Shown here: positions 27,094-39,480 of the stretch, piece by piece
Numbering within the stretch: position 1 is the stretch's first letter
How the letters are laid out: each line of letters opens with the position of its first letter
From: Struthidea cinerea
Lineage: Eukaryota > Chordata > Aves > Passeriformes > Corcoracidae
Direction of reading: 5' to 3'
DNA length: 64,000 nt
NCBI GenBank assembly: GCA_013397865.1
Contig: VZTI01003363.1
Span: forward strand, 726,192 to 790,191
Translations under genes and position numbers: made by a program
The notes under the pieces: model-generated
What the model was told of the DNA's origin: nothing
Seen by the model: only the letters and a program-made list of their open reading frames with translations
The model's database searches: none

Positions 27094-28189
27094 TCCTGCC
27101 CAGGTGTGCACCTTATTTCTGTGTATGTCAGTTCCTGCTTTGCAACTTGGGTCCTATATCTCCAGGTGCTCCATGAGCACCCGTGAGCCCTTTTAGCTCA
27201 ATACAGCTGTTCCACAATACTTGTAAAATTAGTTTCAAATTTTTTTTCAGGTCAGCATGACCCTGGACTTTTTCTTTTTTTTTTTTTTAATAGGAGCATC
27301 TTTTGGTATTTTTCCAGCATTGCGTAACAGGTATAGAGTTTGGTCGTATTACAAAATGCCTGGGCTGGGCCGCTTGCATTTTGCTGCAAATGTAGATGAG
27401 AGTAGAGAGAGAATGTCCAAAAACCTGAGATCAGAAATCAGCAGGTCTTGTTTTAACAAGCCAGTTGAATCCACTACAGGCTTTTTGCTGAGTGTGCGAA
27501 CAGCAACAAAGAAGAATAAACCTCAGTGCCCAGGTGGTGTAACTGCTCCATTCCCTTCCCAGTGGCTCACATCTGACAGGTCAATGAGCTAACCTGAAGA
27601 AACAAATGGGACACCTTTGGCTGCCTTCGTGAATGTCTTAACAACAATTTTTCCCACTTTCATCTGGGCAAAACCCAAGTCACTGCATTTGGTACAACAC
27701 ATCTGTTCAAGATCAGGATTTTCTGTATGTGACCTCAATTCTACCATTTTTTTAGAGGTTTAACTAAGTCCATAATTATTAGCTAGGGTTCTGATGGTGC
27801 TGCCATAATAGCTGTTGGAATCTTGACTGCTGTAATAGTGGTGCACACCAGTGATTAGAGAACCTCTCCATTCCCTCCTGGTGCCACTGCAGATGAGAAG
27901 CCTACTATTACTTGTCACTATAAATATTCATACATCTTCCAATTCTGCAGCAAGCCCAAGAGGAATGAAAGTAGATTCTGTTTCCAGCTTCTAAGTGTCT
28001 TTACACGTATCATATAAGCAAAAGTTTTGAGTCTTGCTTTCATGTTTCTTTGCTTTTTATAGTCAGACACTGTCCCAGAGACTTTCAATCTCCTGAGGCA
28101 AAGAAGCAAAGGAGAACAATCTTCTAAAGCTTTTAGCTGAATTGTCCTTCAGTTGCTAACTTCTCCTGTCAATTCTGCACCTGTTTGTA
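27094..28189. other. Intergenic, nothing recognised
   Basis: A 111-codon plus frame (27257-27592) opens across a T-homopolymer and has no family resemblance. No repeat was recognised. Confidence 0.45.
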
Positions 28190-28600
28190 TCTCATTACAG
28201 AAGTCAGGCAATATGGCTGAAAAGGACTTGAGAGGTCTTTGGTCCTGAAGGGATGAGCACTAACACTGCATTTCTGATAGGTATCTGCATAACTTGCTCT
28301 TGACAACTTGCAAATAGATATTTCCCACTCTCTACAAGATTTTTTTCTTATGAGAATTAATCTTTGTTGCTGCAGTTTAAATCTATGATTTCTTCTTCTG
28401 TCTTCGCTGAATGTTCATTCTTCTACTTTTTGCAGAAGCTGCCTGAACATTTCAGGTAATACTTAATATGCCCTCAGTTTTCTCATCTCTGTTTAACAAC
28501 CTTCCTTCTTCACAGTCCAAGTCTTTCAGGTGCCAGATCCTTCTCGTTGCCTTTTTTCTGATTTCCCCTGACAAACACAGTAAGATGGGCATTTTTAAAC
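28190..28600 (-). mobile_element. Probable ancient CR1/L3-like fragment
   Basis: The plus strand keeps the order of landmarks seen in the reverse complement of old amniote CR1 copies: 'gttgctgcagtttaaatct', then 'atttcttcttctgtctt', 'tttcaggtaat', 'ccctcagttttctc' and 'aacaacctt'. Divergence is high and no frame is left, so the call rests on phrase order. Confidence 0.5.
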
Positions 28601-28964
28601 TTCCTGCTTCTTTATTGCTGTCAATGCTTGGCACACTTTTCAGTAATGACCAGCAAAAAAACTTCAGTAGGACTCTGTGTCTGGTCCTTCTGCAGAAACC
28701 AGTTTAAAGTATACTTTTATTCCGAGATGTATAAAACCAGATCATGAGGATAGTTACAGTCTTGGGCTTTGTTTTCTTAGTCATCCTTCTGGCAGAAATA
28801 CAACAACATTTATGCATAAAGAGCTTCAAAAGTCTTCCATGTGCAGACTTGCAAGTAGGAGGAAAGGCAATTAATGACCCATTTATGTGTAGAAAGAGGG
28901 GCAGGTTCTTTGTGAGGAAAATGAGCAGAATTTGGAGAAATGAGTTTCCAAATGAGGCATTAAT

Positions 28965-29004
28965 GGTCCTAACCAGAGAGATTTGGTCCTAACCAGAGAG
29001 ATTT
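28965..29004. repeat. Perfect tandem duplication, 20 bp x 2
   Basis: The unit GGTCCTAACCAGAGAGATTT occurs twice in direct succession without mismatch. It is a simple recent duplication or variable-number site. Confidence 0.95.
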
Positions 29005-29595
29005 GGGGGTTGCAGCATGCAAACACACAAGGTAATTCTTTGAAGCTGTATGAACATTGTACTGAATGCTCAGTCTAAACTTGGCTGGTTAAAAGTGTTC
29101 AAACACTACTTGGAACATTTTCTCCATGACCAGAACATTTTCCTTTTGTCACCGGAAAGCAAAGCAGGACCTTCTGCTGGTTCTGTGCCTGTGCTCCTGA
29201 CACACGTGACCGCTTAGTGATAGTTGAGGCAGATTGAGCCCCCGACTAAATCAACCACCTGGGAGAAATGCTAAGGGCACCCCCAGGATTTGTATCATGT
29301 TGTCTCTTCCCTGTAAACATTTATTGCCTGTATTCCTCTGCCTACACTGGCAATTCAGCAGACTGTTGAGAACTCAGCAGATATATTCATTTTTTCCAGT
29401 GCAGCTTATCTGCTGCCTGGACACAGGGCTAAATTCCTTGTGCTGGAAAGGTTTTAGATGCTGTTTCCACTAAATAAAGTTTTATGAAGTGTGAAGATGC
29501 AGACAACACCATAAGTTTGGATATAGTGCTGTTATCAAGATCAAGAGGCTTTTATACACACACGGTGTGAAGCAATCTTTACAGTCAGAGGTGTC

Positions 29596-29860
29596 TGAAT
29601 CATAGAAAATTATGGCTGGAAAGACCTTCCACAGATCAGCCATTCTACCTCCCACCCAAACACTGGATAAACTCTACCTACAACTTTCCTGGCAGATATT
29701 TGTCTTATGTCTTGGTAAAAGTCTCCTATGATGAAGCTTTTCACAGATTTCCTGAGGCAATTTATTCCAGTGCTTAACTATACTCAGTCTTTTTACTAAT
29801 GTGTAATTTAGACAGAACTTATCTTTAGAGAAGAAAGCAGTATGGTCAGAGAAAGGTAAT
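29596..29860 (-). mobile_element. CR1 LINE 3' fragment, diverged
   Basis: It opens on the plus strand with 'gaatcatagaaaattatggctgg', the reversed CR1 tail, and continues with 'aaagaccttccacagatca' and 'aatttattccagtgcttaac', the usual reversed CR1 3' UTR order. No reading frame survives. Confidence 0.72.
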
Positions 29861-32821
29861 AGTTCTATTTGTCTCTAGTAAGGCTGCAATAAGAGAGTTA
29901 CACACACATACCTTGAAAGCACTAACCCAGAGAGACCTGTGTATACACTTATGTGGATCTGAGCATGGCAGCAGCAACCCTGACAGGGAGTTATGCAGAC
30001 TACGTGTCTGGAAGTGCTGAGCTCTGACATTTTACTGAAGCTCCTCCCTCTCTGGGCCATCGATGGCTGAGCCAGTGCTGTGAAGTGATGCTTCCCTCCA
30101 TGCACATTTCACAGCTCTGAGCCTTCACTTGGGGCATCTCCTTTGGCAGCAAATGCAGAGCTTGCTCCCATTCTTCAACACTGATTGGCAGGAGGAACAA
30201 ACTCTATTTATAAATTCCTCTGTTGTGGAGCACTCATGCAAGATGAGGAAAATTTAGTTCAATGCCCTCTTTTGCCTAGTGCGTCCTGACTCATAGTTTG
30301 CACTCAGGTGCCTTGTCATCAGATTGCTCACAGTTTTCCCCTTTTGCAATGCCCTGCCTGACATGAAAAAAGGTTTAATTGCACTGGGAAGCAAGAGTGT
30401 GACTTTTAGTATTGCAATTACATTCTTACAGTAAAGCTTGGAACTGTCAGTTTGGGTCTGGCCACAAGGATTGCATCAATACTTTATGCAATATCTGTTT
30501 CATGCAAAATGCAAACACAAACTTTGGCTGAAAGAGCAAGCATCACCCTCCACCCCAACTGCTTTTCTCAGTACTCATGCTTACTTTCTATGACTCACTC
30601 AGTGTTTAACTTTTCCACACAGTGGAACAAGTTCAGCAGGTGAAGCAGAGCCTCCCCTGCCCTTGGTTACACACCCTTTGGAAGGAGAGCAATGGTGGTT
30701 TTAATCCTTTCCCACAAAGAGAAGAACAAACTCCATATCCCAGTTTTTGGTGATTGCTGCAGAGTGTTTAAAATATTTTCCATCCAGCTACATTTTGAAG
30801 GAAAACAGCAGCTTCCATTGGGCTTCATGAGGATCCAACGTTGAGAGCTCAGCATGACCCGACCTGCCCGCAAGGCAGGCAGGAGAGTGTATGCAGGCGA
30901 GGGCAGGGGCTGAGCTGCACACAGCCATCCCAATGGGCGCAGAAATGGAGTTACAGAACGGAGATCATGGCAGAAACCCCCCTTCCTTCATGGTGAAGTA
31001 CTAACGAACACAGATCTTGAGGGTTAAACAACTGGACTTAAATTTACCACAAAAAGCTGGAGTTAAATTTTCTTCCTAAGAATGTGCAAGAAAGGTATAA
31101 ATCTGAAAACTTTTTATGTCCTAGTGAATGAAACTTAGCCTTCTAATACCACTAATGTGTGAAGGGATCTTGACTGCTTTTAAAATTGTTATCCTGCATT
31201 TTAGAGATTAGGGCACCAATTAATTAATGTAACCTTCTTACTACTCTTCATCAAAGAAATTTTGTCTAATTATAGTAGTTTACTACAAACTTTTCCCGAG
31301 GGAGTTTCAGACTGTGGTATTGCTAGGTGTGCTGAATTAATTAAGGATGCGCGTTTCTAATTCAGCCATTCAGGAGTATTTTAGAGCCAAACTCTTAAAG
31401 AGTTTCTTATCTCTGTTTTAATTTCTGTTGTCATGAAGTTAATTTTGGAAATTACTTAACTACCAGTAGAGAGAATCTGATATTGACATCAGCTTGAATA
31501 AATGTGGACAAAAGAAAGAGAATTCACAATTAAGAGGTGAAGAGAAAGGCAGACTAGGAAAGCAAAACAACAGACCTCAAAAAGACAGATTTGACTAAAT
31601 TCAGGTAGTGCATCACAAAAATTTCATGGGAAGTTGATGAGAGGGAAGGTTAAGCTAAGAAGAATGGCTGCCACTCAGACAGGATTAATAGGAAGGACAG
31701 ATACAGAAACAATCAGACAGAACACAGAGGCAGCTAGCCTCCCTGTCATTTCACCACTGCCCTCAAATTCAAGAGGAAAAAGAAATGAAAAGGAGGTTAT
31801 GCTCATAGTTACAGGAAAAGAATGAGCTTGAGCAATTACAGACAGGATCTGAAAGACCAAGGCATAAAAGAAAATGTCAAATAACAAGAAATTCAGCTTT
31901 AAACAGCCTTAGTAAGGGAAGAACCAGGCAATAGAAAGGCCTCTGCTTCACTTGCAAAACAGCTTGATGTGGAGAAGGCCAAAACATTCAGTTCTTTCTT
32001 TTGCTTTGCTTTCCATAAAAAGTTCAATGATGAGCAAGTCTATAATAATTAACAGTCCAAAAACTGTAAGATTTAAGCCTAGGTGAAGGATGGGATAGGA
32101 AGATCTTGGAAGGTAAAATTCTTATATATTTGATGTCTCAGCATGGCTGATAAATTGTTCAGTAAGATATTTAAAGACAGGCTGAAGCAACCTCAGTGGA
32201 GACTATGCAGGAGGGGAACAAAAGTTTAGTGAAAACACCTGCCCTTAGGAGAGAGGGAGAGAACTGAAGGGGAGATAGGGAAGAATGGGCCTTACTAACA
32301 ACAACTGAAAAACTAATTTTAAGTATCTGGGTGCTGAAAAAAAAATTCTGTTACTTGTCAAACTAGATGTCAAGAGCAAATTCTGTCACTTCAACATTTT
32401 CTTCTTCAAGAGGAAAATTGTGCTTAATAGTTAAGGAAGGAGTACTATGCCATCTGTCCTGACTTTAACAGGGACTTTTGACACCCCCTTTCAATGTTCC
32501 TGCAGGGGTATTAAGGAACACAGGTAGGATGAAACCAGAAGAAAAGCACATGCAATTCTCCATGATTCATTGCCAAAATGGAAGGACTAGTTTTTCTACA
32601 AGGCCATCACTTCTGTTAAATTCAGCTTTCTACTTGATACAAGAGCAATTTTTGTTTTCCATGCTCGCATGGAACAGAACAAGAAGTAATGAGCTTAACT
32701 TTTAGAAAAATTCATTTTAGACATTAGTAGAAACATTTCTAACTGTGTCACAAAGAGAAGGAAACAACTGCAGAGTTTCTGTCACTGGAGGTCTATAATA
32801 ACAGTTTAAACAAACATAAAT
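29861..32821. other. Intergenic, nothing recognised
   Basis: No coding exon, RNA gene or known repeat was seen on either strand. Confidence 0.45.
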
Positions 32822-33095
32822 CATGGAATGGTTTAGATTGTCAGGGACCTTGAAGACCATCTGGTTCCAACACTCCTGTCATGGGCAGGGGCACCTTCCT
32901 CTAGACCAGGTTCCTCAAAGTCTCGTCCAACCTGGCCTCAAACATTTCCAGAGATGGGGCATCCACAGCTTCCCTGGACATCCTGTCCCAGTGCCTCACC
33001 ACCCTCACAGTAAAGAATGTCTTCCTTATAGCTGATCTAAACCTACCCTCTTTCAGAATGAAGCCACTACATCTGTCAGGGATGAACAATTGTAG
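32822..33095 (-). mobile_element. CR1 LINE 3' fragment
   Basis: It opens with 'catggaatggtttagattgt' and has the classic reversed CR1 words 'ttccaacactcctgtcatgg', 'gcaggggcaccttcctctag', 'catcctgtcccagtgcctca' and 'accaccctcacagtaaag'. The minus frame reads GRFRSAIRKTFFTVRVVRHW, the CR1 ORF2 C-terminus. It is 5'-truncated. Confidence 0.92.
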
Positions 33096-34321
33096 CTGAC
33101 TCTGACTCTTCTCTCCCTTCCTTGTTGCTGTGATTACAAGCGTTCAAAGAAAAACAATTGACTGCAAATGCAATAAAAATAATTTTTCCTAACTCTAGAA
33201 AGAGATGAACCCTCCCATTAATTCATGGAGTCATGCACTTGCAGAGCTTTGAGAATCAAAACTTCTATCACATCAAATATCAGTGATGTATGTGAAGATC
33301 ACTATTCATCTTTGTATTTTATCTTTGTTTCCAGCAGCTGTAATCATAATTAAATTCCAGCATTGCTGTTGTGGTTCATGTTAAAGCCTCTTGCTTTGCT
33401 GTGGCATAGCTGAGACACCTATTAGTCTCTGGTGATGTTAATTAAAGAACGAATATTGATGGCAGAGAACATAAAAAAGTTGTGGGAGAAAAAGAGCTAG
33501 ATAGAAATGCAGGCATTTATCAAGAGCAGTAGCAACATAGGAAAAATAATTCCAGTGGGTGAACATAACAAAAGAGAGCTTCAGCAGATCCAATTATTAA
33601 AAAGAAATGTCAGTGTTGCCTCCTTAGACTCAGCATGTGCGCTGCTGCCTGCTGGGATGGAAGGCTCTGCTCCAGCAACACCCTCAAGTCTTTGCATGTC
33701 CTGATAGAAACAGCCATGAAAGTGGCAGGATGAAAATTGCTGAGCAAAAGAAAATATTCTGCTGAAAAATACTCACAGAGTAAATCCTGCCAGCCTGAAA
33801 CTGTGCTACAGGGAACTAGGCTTGGGAAAGAGAAACATGCTTGAGAAATGCACCTGACATTTTTGAAGTACAGCTGGGTACCTGGAAACCAGAGACATCT
33901 TGAGACACTAGTGATAGGCCCCAAAATAAGAAGATGTAAGAGCAACTTATTGTCTGAAAAAGCGGAAACAGTCAGGGAAAATAAAATGGTTCTAAAGGAA
34001 CAGCAAACAGCATCATCTGTTGGTTATTACATGTGAAAAAATGGAAACTCACAGCATCTATTGGCTGCTTGAAGTAGCGATGTCCTGTACCCCCTTATAC
34101 CTCCATGATCTAAAAGGCATTTTCAACCAAAGTGAAGCTACTGCCTCTGAGTACTTCCCATGTTTCACTTTTTTTCTTTCCCAAACAGGTTAAATCCCAC
34201 ACAGACTTTCAGCAAGCACGTGGATGCTCACCAGGGATATCTGGCTGACTCCAGGCTCAGTGACATAGATCATCTCCAAAGTGAGAACTCAGTGTAATTA
34301 TTTTACTGGACTTCCTTTGGG
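33096..34321. other. Intergenic, nothing recognised
   Basis: No gene or known repeat was seen. The 111-codon minus frame at 33610-33945 has no family resemblance. Confidence 0.45.
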
Positions 34322-34835
34322 CACAGTTTTGGGGGATTGTCCTACCACCTCTGGAATGGTTGGGTACCCCTTCAGGGTCAGTTTGTCCTCTCGTTTGGGA
34401 TGGTTTGGCCCCTTCTGAAATCTGTAAAATTCACTTGATACTGGCCAATATCATATACCCATAGAAATAATCTATTGTAAGTGTGTCTGCTGCTATATTG
34501 TTGATAAGTTTCTTCACTAATTATGTTTATAATAGCCTGTAATGACATATACCCCCTTTGTTGCTGCTACACAATTGGCTGCTGAGAATATTATCTGTCA
34601 TATTAATGATTGATACTGTTATTGATTGCTTATCATCATTTTTAATTACTTGATATATGTATATCTTTGCTTTATTAATCATATCAACTTGCTATTACTG
34701 ATTTTTGTGCTATTTGTGCTAACCTGCAATAAGGTAGAGAAGTTTAGAGGATAAAAGTCTCCATGTCTTTGTGCATTACGGAGTCCTACAAACCACAGCC
34801 GTGATCCCCACCCACCCACAAGCCAGGTAGCCCAT
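34322..34835 (+). mobile_element. Possible LTR of an avian endogenous retrovirus
   Basis: The right part reads like an LTR R-U5 boundary of avian ERVs: a TATA-like 'gaggataaaag', then 'tctccatgtctttgtgca', 'ggagtcctac' and 'ccacagccgtgatccccacc'. The left part is AT-rich without landmarks and the ends are not defined by TG/CA or a target duplication. No internal retroviral sequence is attached. This is an impression from phrase order, not a proven match. Confidence 0.4.
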
Positions 34836-36659
34836 TAGGTTGTGACATATTCCCAGGCATGTTCTTAGTTTCCCTAAGCATGCTCCATGGTGCCTTCGGG
34901 AATACAAGTGAACCTACAGGTAAGGACATGGTAAAATGTTTTGCTGGATGTACATGAAGCTGTAAAAGTCAGTAACATCCCACTACAGGTAGGATCATAT
35001 AGGAGGTTCAAGAAAGGGAAAATACAGCTCCATAAATCAAATGGCTTGTCACCCACTGAAGATGTTTGAGAAGAGGCTGCTCTCTTCATTCAGATCTGTG
35101 GTGTTGCAGGGTTCAGCTGCTGAGCACTGAGCTACTCACAAGGCCAGGAGCAGTGGGTGATCTGAGCACTTGTCCCCTCAGAAGCTGGGGAAAAGGGACT
35201 GTTTACCAGAACCACCTCCTCTTCTCTGGCATGGTGTTGGTTTGTCACTGCTAAAAGTGGAGGCTCAGGGATGTAAAGCATTTTGGTGGTCATGAGCAGA
35301 AAATAATCGGCACCAGGTCTCCTAGCCTAGCCATGAAAAAAGCAAATTGATGGGTAATAGTTAAATTAGTATTTATCAAGTTGAAGTTTAAAAATTTAAA
35401 CTTCATCATACATGAATTTGTACAGGAAATTTAACCTTTCCAAACGTGCTTTTTTTCTTGATGTATGTGGATATTGGCTAGGTAATAAATATGTATAATA
35501 TAGATGTATTGAATTTTCTACTCATGCTACCTGGAGTAATTTCCATGGCTTCTGAATATGGTAGCATGAAATCAATAGAGTTACACATAGAACTACCTTG
35601 CCCATCTTTCCTCCCCTGCCTTCAGTCACCTAATTAGTTCAAATTGCATCAACTACAGTCTGGTTTAATGTGACAAAGTACCTGCTGTATGTCTCTTCAG
35701 GCCCACCTACGTACCTGCTGTGAATGTGTTTGCTTTAAAAAGCAAGTGAACTGAGAGCCAAAATTAAACCAAACCAAGCAAATTCTGTTGCATGAATCTT
35801 CTGTTTACCCAAGTATCTTCCTTCTAGTGGAAAGCTATTGCAAATTGTCCTCTCTACCATTAGCTTGCAAGACCTCTGCCACCATAAGACAGCCCCCCAG
35901 CCCCCCCTTACACGCCCTTTTCAAAACTAAATGCACCCTGTGAATGGTGTTGCCATCTGAGTTCATTAAGTTCATGCTGTCTCTGAAGCCATTGATAGAA
36001 GATATTGCAACAGGCCGGCTGGGAGTGGATTTACACTTCCTGCATTGCATTTGGAAATGTTAGGGATAAATTTTCACAGACTGCAATGGAAGAGTCACAC
36101 ATCTGAGACACTGCCTCCGCGTGTCATCATGCATATGTTGGAAGATATGAAGCAAGTGGGGAGAAAAAAGCCTTCAAATGAAACAAATTTTTAATGAGCA
36201 TGCTCAGGTAAAGATGGACAGAGCAGAAAAATCTGTCTTCTTTTATTTGATTTGCTGTCTATGTTATCTCAGTAGCTGTAATTTAATTTGGGGGTTTTTA
36301 TTGTAACTGATGCCACTTTTAGAAAACCATTGGTTTCTTTATAGGTTAAACTGTGAGTTTTTCCCGCTTTCTTATCTTCAATTCCATCTTCTATGCAGAT
36401 GGTGCCTTTTCTTGTGAAAGTCAAGCCAATTAAATAGCTTTAAATATTTGTGGAAAAACTGACTTATTACTTATTTTCCTAGATGTTCTGCTAAAATAAA
36501 ATTATTTTTTAAAGAGATGCAAATATCTGCTTTCCAGAAAGCTCACTCTAAAAGTTTTACTATGGATTACATCAGATCCACAGGGCTCTGTGTAGGTACA
36601 GACCCTTCTGGAGCAGAGCCATGTGTGGAGTTGGAACTAACTGCATTTAGTCCTCATTT

Positions 36660-36681
36660 CAAGTAAATCAAGTAAATCAAG
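36660..36681. repeat. Short direct repeat (CAAGTAAAT x 2 plus partial)
   Basis: Two tandem copies of CAAGTAAAT are followed by CAAG. A T/G-rich low-complexity stretch follows at 36693-36727. Confidence 0.7.
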
Positions 36682-36887
36682 AGATGTACTTTTGTGGTTT
36701 TTTTTTTGGGTTTTTGGTTTTTTTTCACTTCTTGGAGTCATGTGACTCTGAAAGGGAAAAGAGGAGGGTATCCTATCCCCAAGAACTCCAGTGAAGAATG
36801 TTTATCTGAGAGAGGGAATGGGGTTGTGATTTCTCTCTCTGGTTCCCAGCCTTAGAATATTTTGACCATAATTCTTTCATTTAAATT

Positions 36888-36940
36888 AAAAAAAAAAAAC
36901 AAACAAGCAAAAAACAAACAAACAAAAAAAAAAAAAAAAC
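36888..36940. repeat. A-rich tract with CAAA interruptions
   Basis: Poly(A) blocks alternate with CAAACAAA words. No transposed gene copy precedes it, so I treat it as simple sequence. Confidence 0.85.
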
Positions 36941-39334
36941 AACCCACCCTAGGCAATCAACTCTCTATTCTGGATTTAAAAGGAGACATAATCCACCTGA
37001 CTTCAGTTGAGATGCACTGAAGATTGCAATGAAAACTTTGGGAAGAAGAAATAAACACTAGTAACAGAGTCTGCTGAACTGGAGGAACTAACCTGAGTAT
37101 GCAGTTGGGGTGGCATTTCCTAAAATCTCAAGTATTAGGCTTAACAGTTGGCAGGTACAAGAGGCAGAAGAAATCCTTCTGACAGAGTCTACTAATTATT
37201 CATTTTCCATGATATTTAAATAAAAGATAGGAGAAATTAACTGAACTTGAATGTGTACTAGTGGAAAACATATTTTCTCTACTAATTGATTCATCTGACT
37301 GAACAGCAGTGTTTTTCAGTGCCAGCCACATAAATGACTGTTGATGGGAATTGTTATGTCCAGGTTTTCACTTCCCTTCAGTGGGAACTGCTATTAATAT
37401 CTAAGTGCCTACAGAAGCAAAGCTTTTAACCTCCCCCTGCTATGACAGTTTGTCATTATGAATTTCATTTCAACACAGTGAGCTGAACAAGGTGCACAGA
37501 TGAAGTGGGGTACAATTTACTTTTACACAGCTAATACATTGCTAATTACAACTAAATAAATATTGAAACAGGTATTTCTAATAACATTAACCATTACTCT
37601 CTTTTAAATGGGTTTTGCTGGGGGACTGTTGAGAACTGTAACCACAATTTCAAGTATAATGAAGCAGAAATAAAGGGTGTTTTTATTATTTTTAGCGTTC
37701 AGTAGTGAGGTGATTGTTTGCCCACAATCAGTCAATGCAAACATCCAGTAAAGTTGAGGTTTATGTCATTAATAATAAATAAATTCATCTTCATGAACTT
37801 TTACACCTGAACTTACTTGTTTTAATTCTGGAAAACATGATAGAAAATTGAAAATCCCTACAGAGGCTTTCTAAATACCTCTATAGATGTCATCATACCT
37901 GTTTGTCATGAGAGCTGGAAAAGAATGACATTTCTAAAACTAGAAATATTCCCTGCAGGTGCTAAGTTGGTACCAAACTAGGACCATCAGTCCCTGCTGC
38001 TGTTGGCCTGTCCTGGCCAAGTCCCTCTCCTGCCTTCTCCAAGATCCCACACCACAGCAATTCCCAGGTCAACACATCTCAGCTGGGACCCTCTTTCCAT
38101 GGCTATTTGTCCTCAGCCAAGAAGCCCACTGCCAGAAACAGCATTAGGAGCTTTCCTCTTGTCCAAAGGGAAATTTGCAACTGAGGAAGGAAGGATGGTG
38201 TAGCTGTCTTGCAATACCATAGAGAAGTCATAGTAGAAAAGAGCTGATCCCTGCTAGAGTAACTTGTTTTAATTCACCCTGACCTGTACTAAAGGGCATT
38301 GCAGACAGTACAGGATACATCTCTCCTTTCACTACTTGCTTTTAGGAAGCAGAGTACCTTGGGGCGCCCCCAAACAGCCTGTGCAGATGTACTCGGCAGT
38401 GTCCTTATGCTGGGCATGTTCTGCATGGTGTGCTCTGGCAGGGCAACTCCAGATGTATTACAGGGAGGGCAGGAAAGTCTTTTCCTGAGAAAACTCTTTT
38501 CCTGGGAGGCAATGTCTCTCAATAGCCACACTGAGATAAAGAGTGAGCCTTTCATCAGTAATGCATTGGCACTTAACCTCTGGGCCACTCCCTTTGTAGG
38601 CAAGGTCATAAATACAAATAAACTTTTTACAGGATGCAGCACGGAGACCTGTGAAACCTTGAAATAAGGGGACGAGTTACCTATCCATACTTGAGCAGAT
38701 CCTGAAAAATATAGACTCAATATACTATTGTACAGGGACAATACAGACACAGCTACTATAGTTCCTTTACATCATCACAACACATTTGGAGGCAACATAT
38801 TGAACCTGTGTTCTCTTTGGAAAATAAAACAGCGGCATCTCAAAAATCATTAAGACCTGCTTATTTGTGTCTGGGTTTGTTGTCCCAGGGCTGTATCTGC
38901 ATACGGATTAATACATGCGTGCCCAGAAGATTATCTTGTAGGCTTAAAAGAAAGGCTTTTAAAAAGCCATGTCCTAATTTATGACAGAAAAAAATACAGG
39001 GGAAATTACTGCAGCCTTAAATACAGTATAATCTAAGGACTTGTATGGTTTTTATCTTATTTTAGAGTTTAGATTTGTGATCTTTTTATTGATAGATACC
39101 AGTCTTCAACACTGAAAAGGAGGGAATATTAATTCTGCTGGCACAAGTCCTATTTCACATTCCTTCTCAAGTCACAGAAAGACAGAGCCAAAGTCCTCAA
39201 AAAATTTTGGAATAATTCTTCTGAATAGTTCTCAGTTATTGTATCCAATAATAACTACAAGGAGCAGAGGAGGATGGAGGGGAGGCGTGGAAAAGGGAAT
39301 GTTCTCTAAAGCAGAGGAACCCTGGGTCTCCTAG

Positions 39335-39480
39335 TGTTTCCCTGGCTCCGGCTGCCATCTAGTGTTGTGCCGGCAGTGGTGAGGGGCGCGGCTCTTCGGG
39401 GGTTTGCGCATCTTCCCCGAGACCGCCCTCCGCCGGTCTCCACGGGCAGGATAAAATAGCACGGAACCACCTCTCCCAGG
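39335..39480. promoter_or_regulatory. Small GC/CpG-rich element with CTCF-like motif
   Basis: In an AT-rich desert this segment has many CpG sites (for example ggggcgcggctcttcggg and cgagaccgccctccgccggt). At 39349-39368 it contains GGCTGCCATCTAGTGTTG, which fits the reverse CTCF core (YGCCMYCTRSTGG) with one mismatch. A TATA-like 'gataaaatag' is at about 39450. It may be an insulator, an enhancer or the promoter of an unseen transcript. Confidence 0.4.

Larger units (their letters stand above)
34836..39330. other. Intergenic, no supported gene
   Basis: Open frames on both strands at 38289-38750 (153 codons minus, 122 codons plus) overlap each other and match no family I know. No splice-bounded conserved exon was seen. 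Confidence 0.45.

Noticed and set aside
38289..38750. Overlapping 153-codon (minus) and 122-codon (plus) frames
   Set aside because: Two long frames on opposite strands over the same bases point to stop-poor composition, not to a gene. Neither matches a known family.
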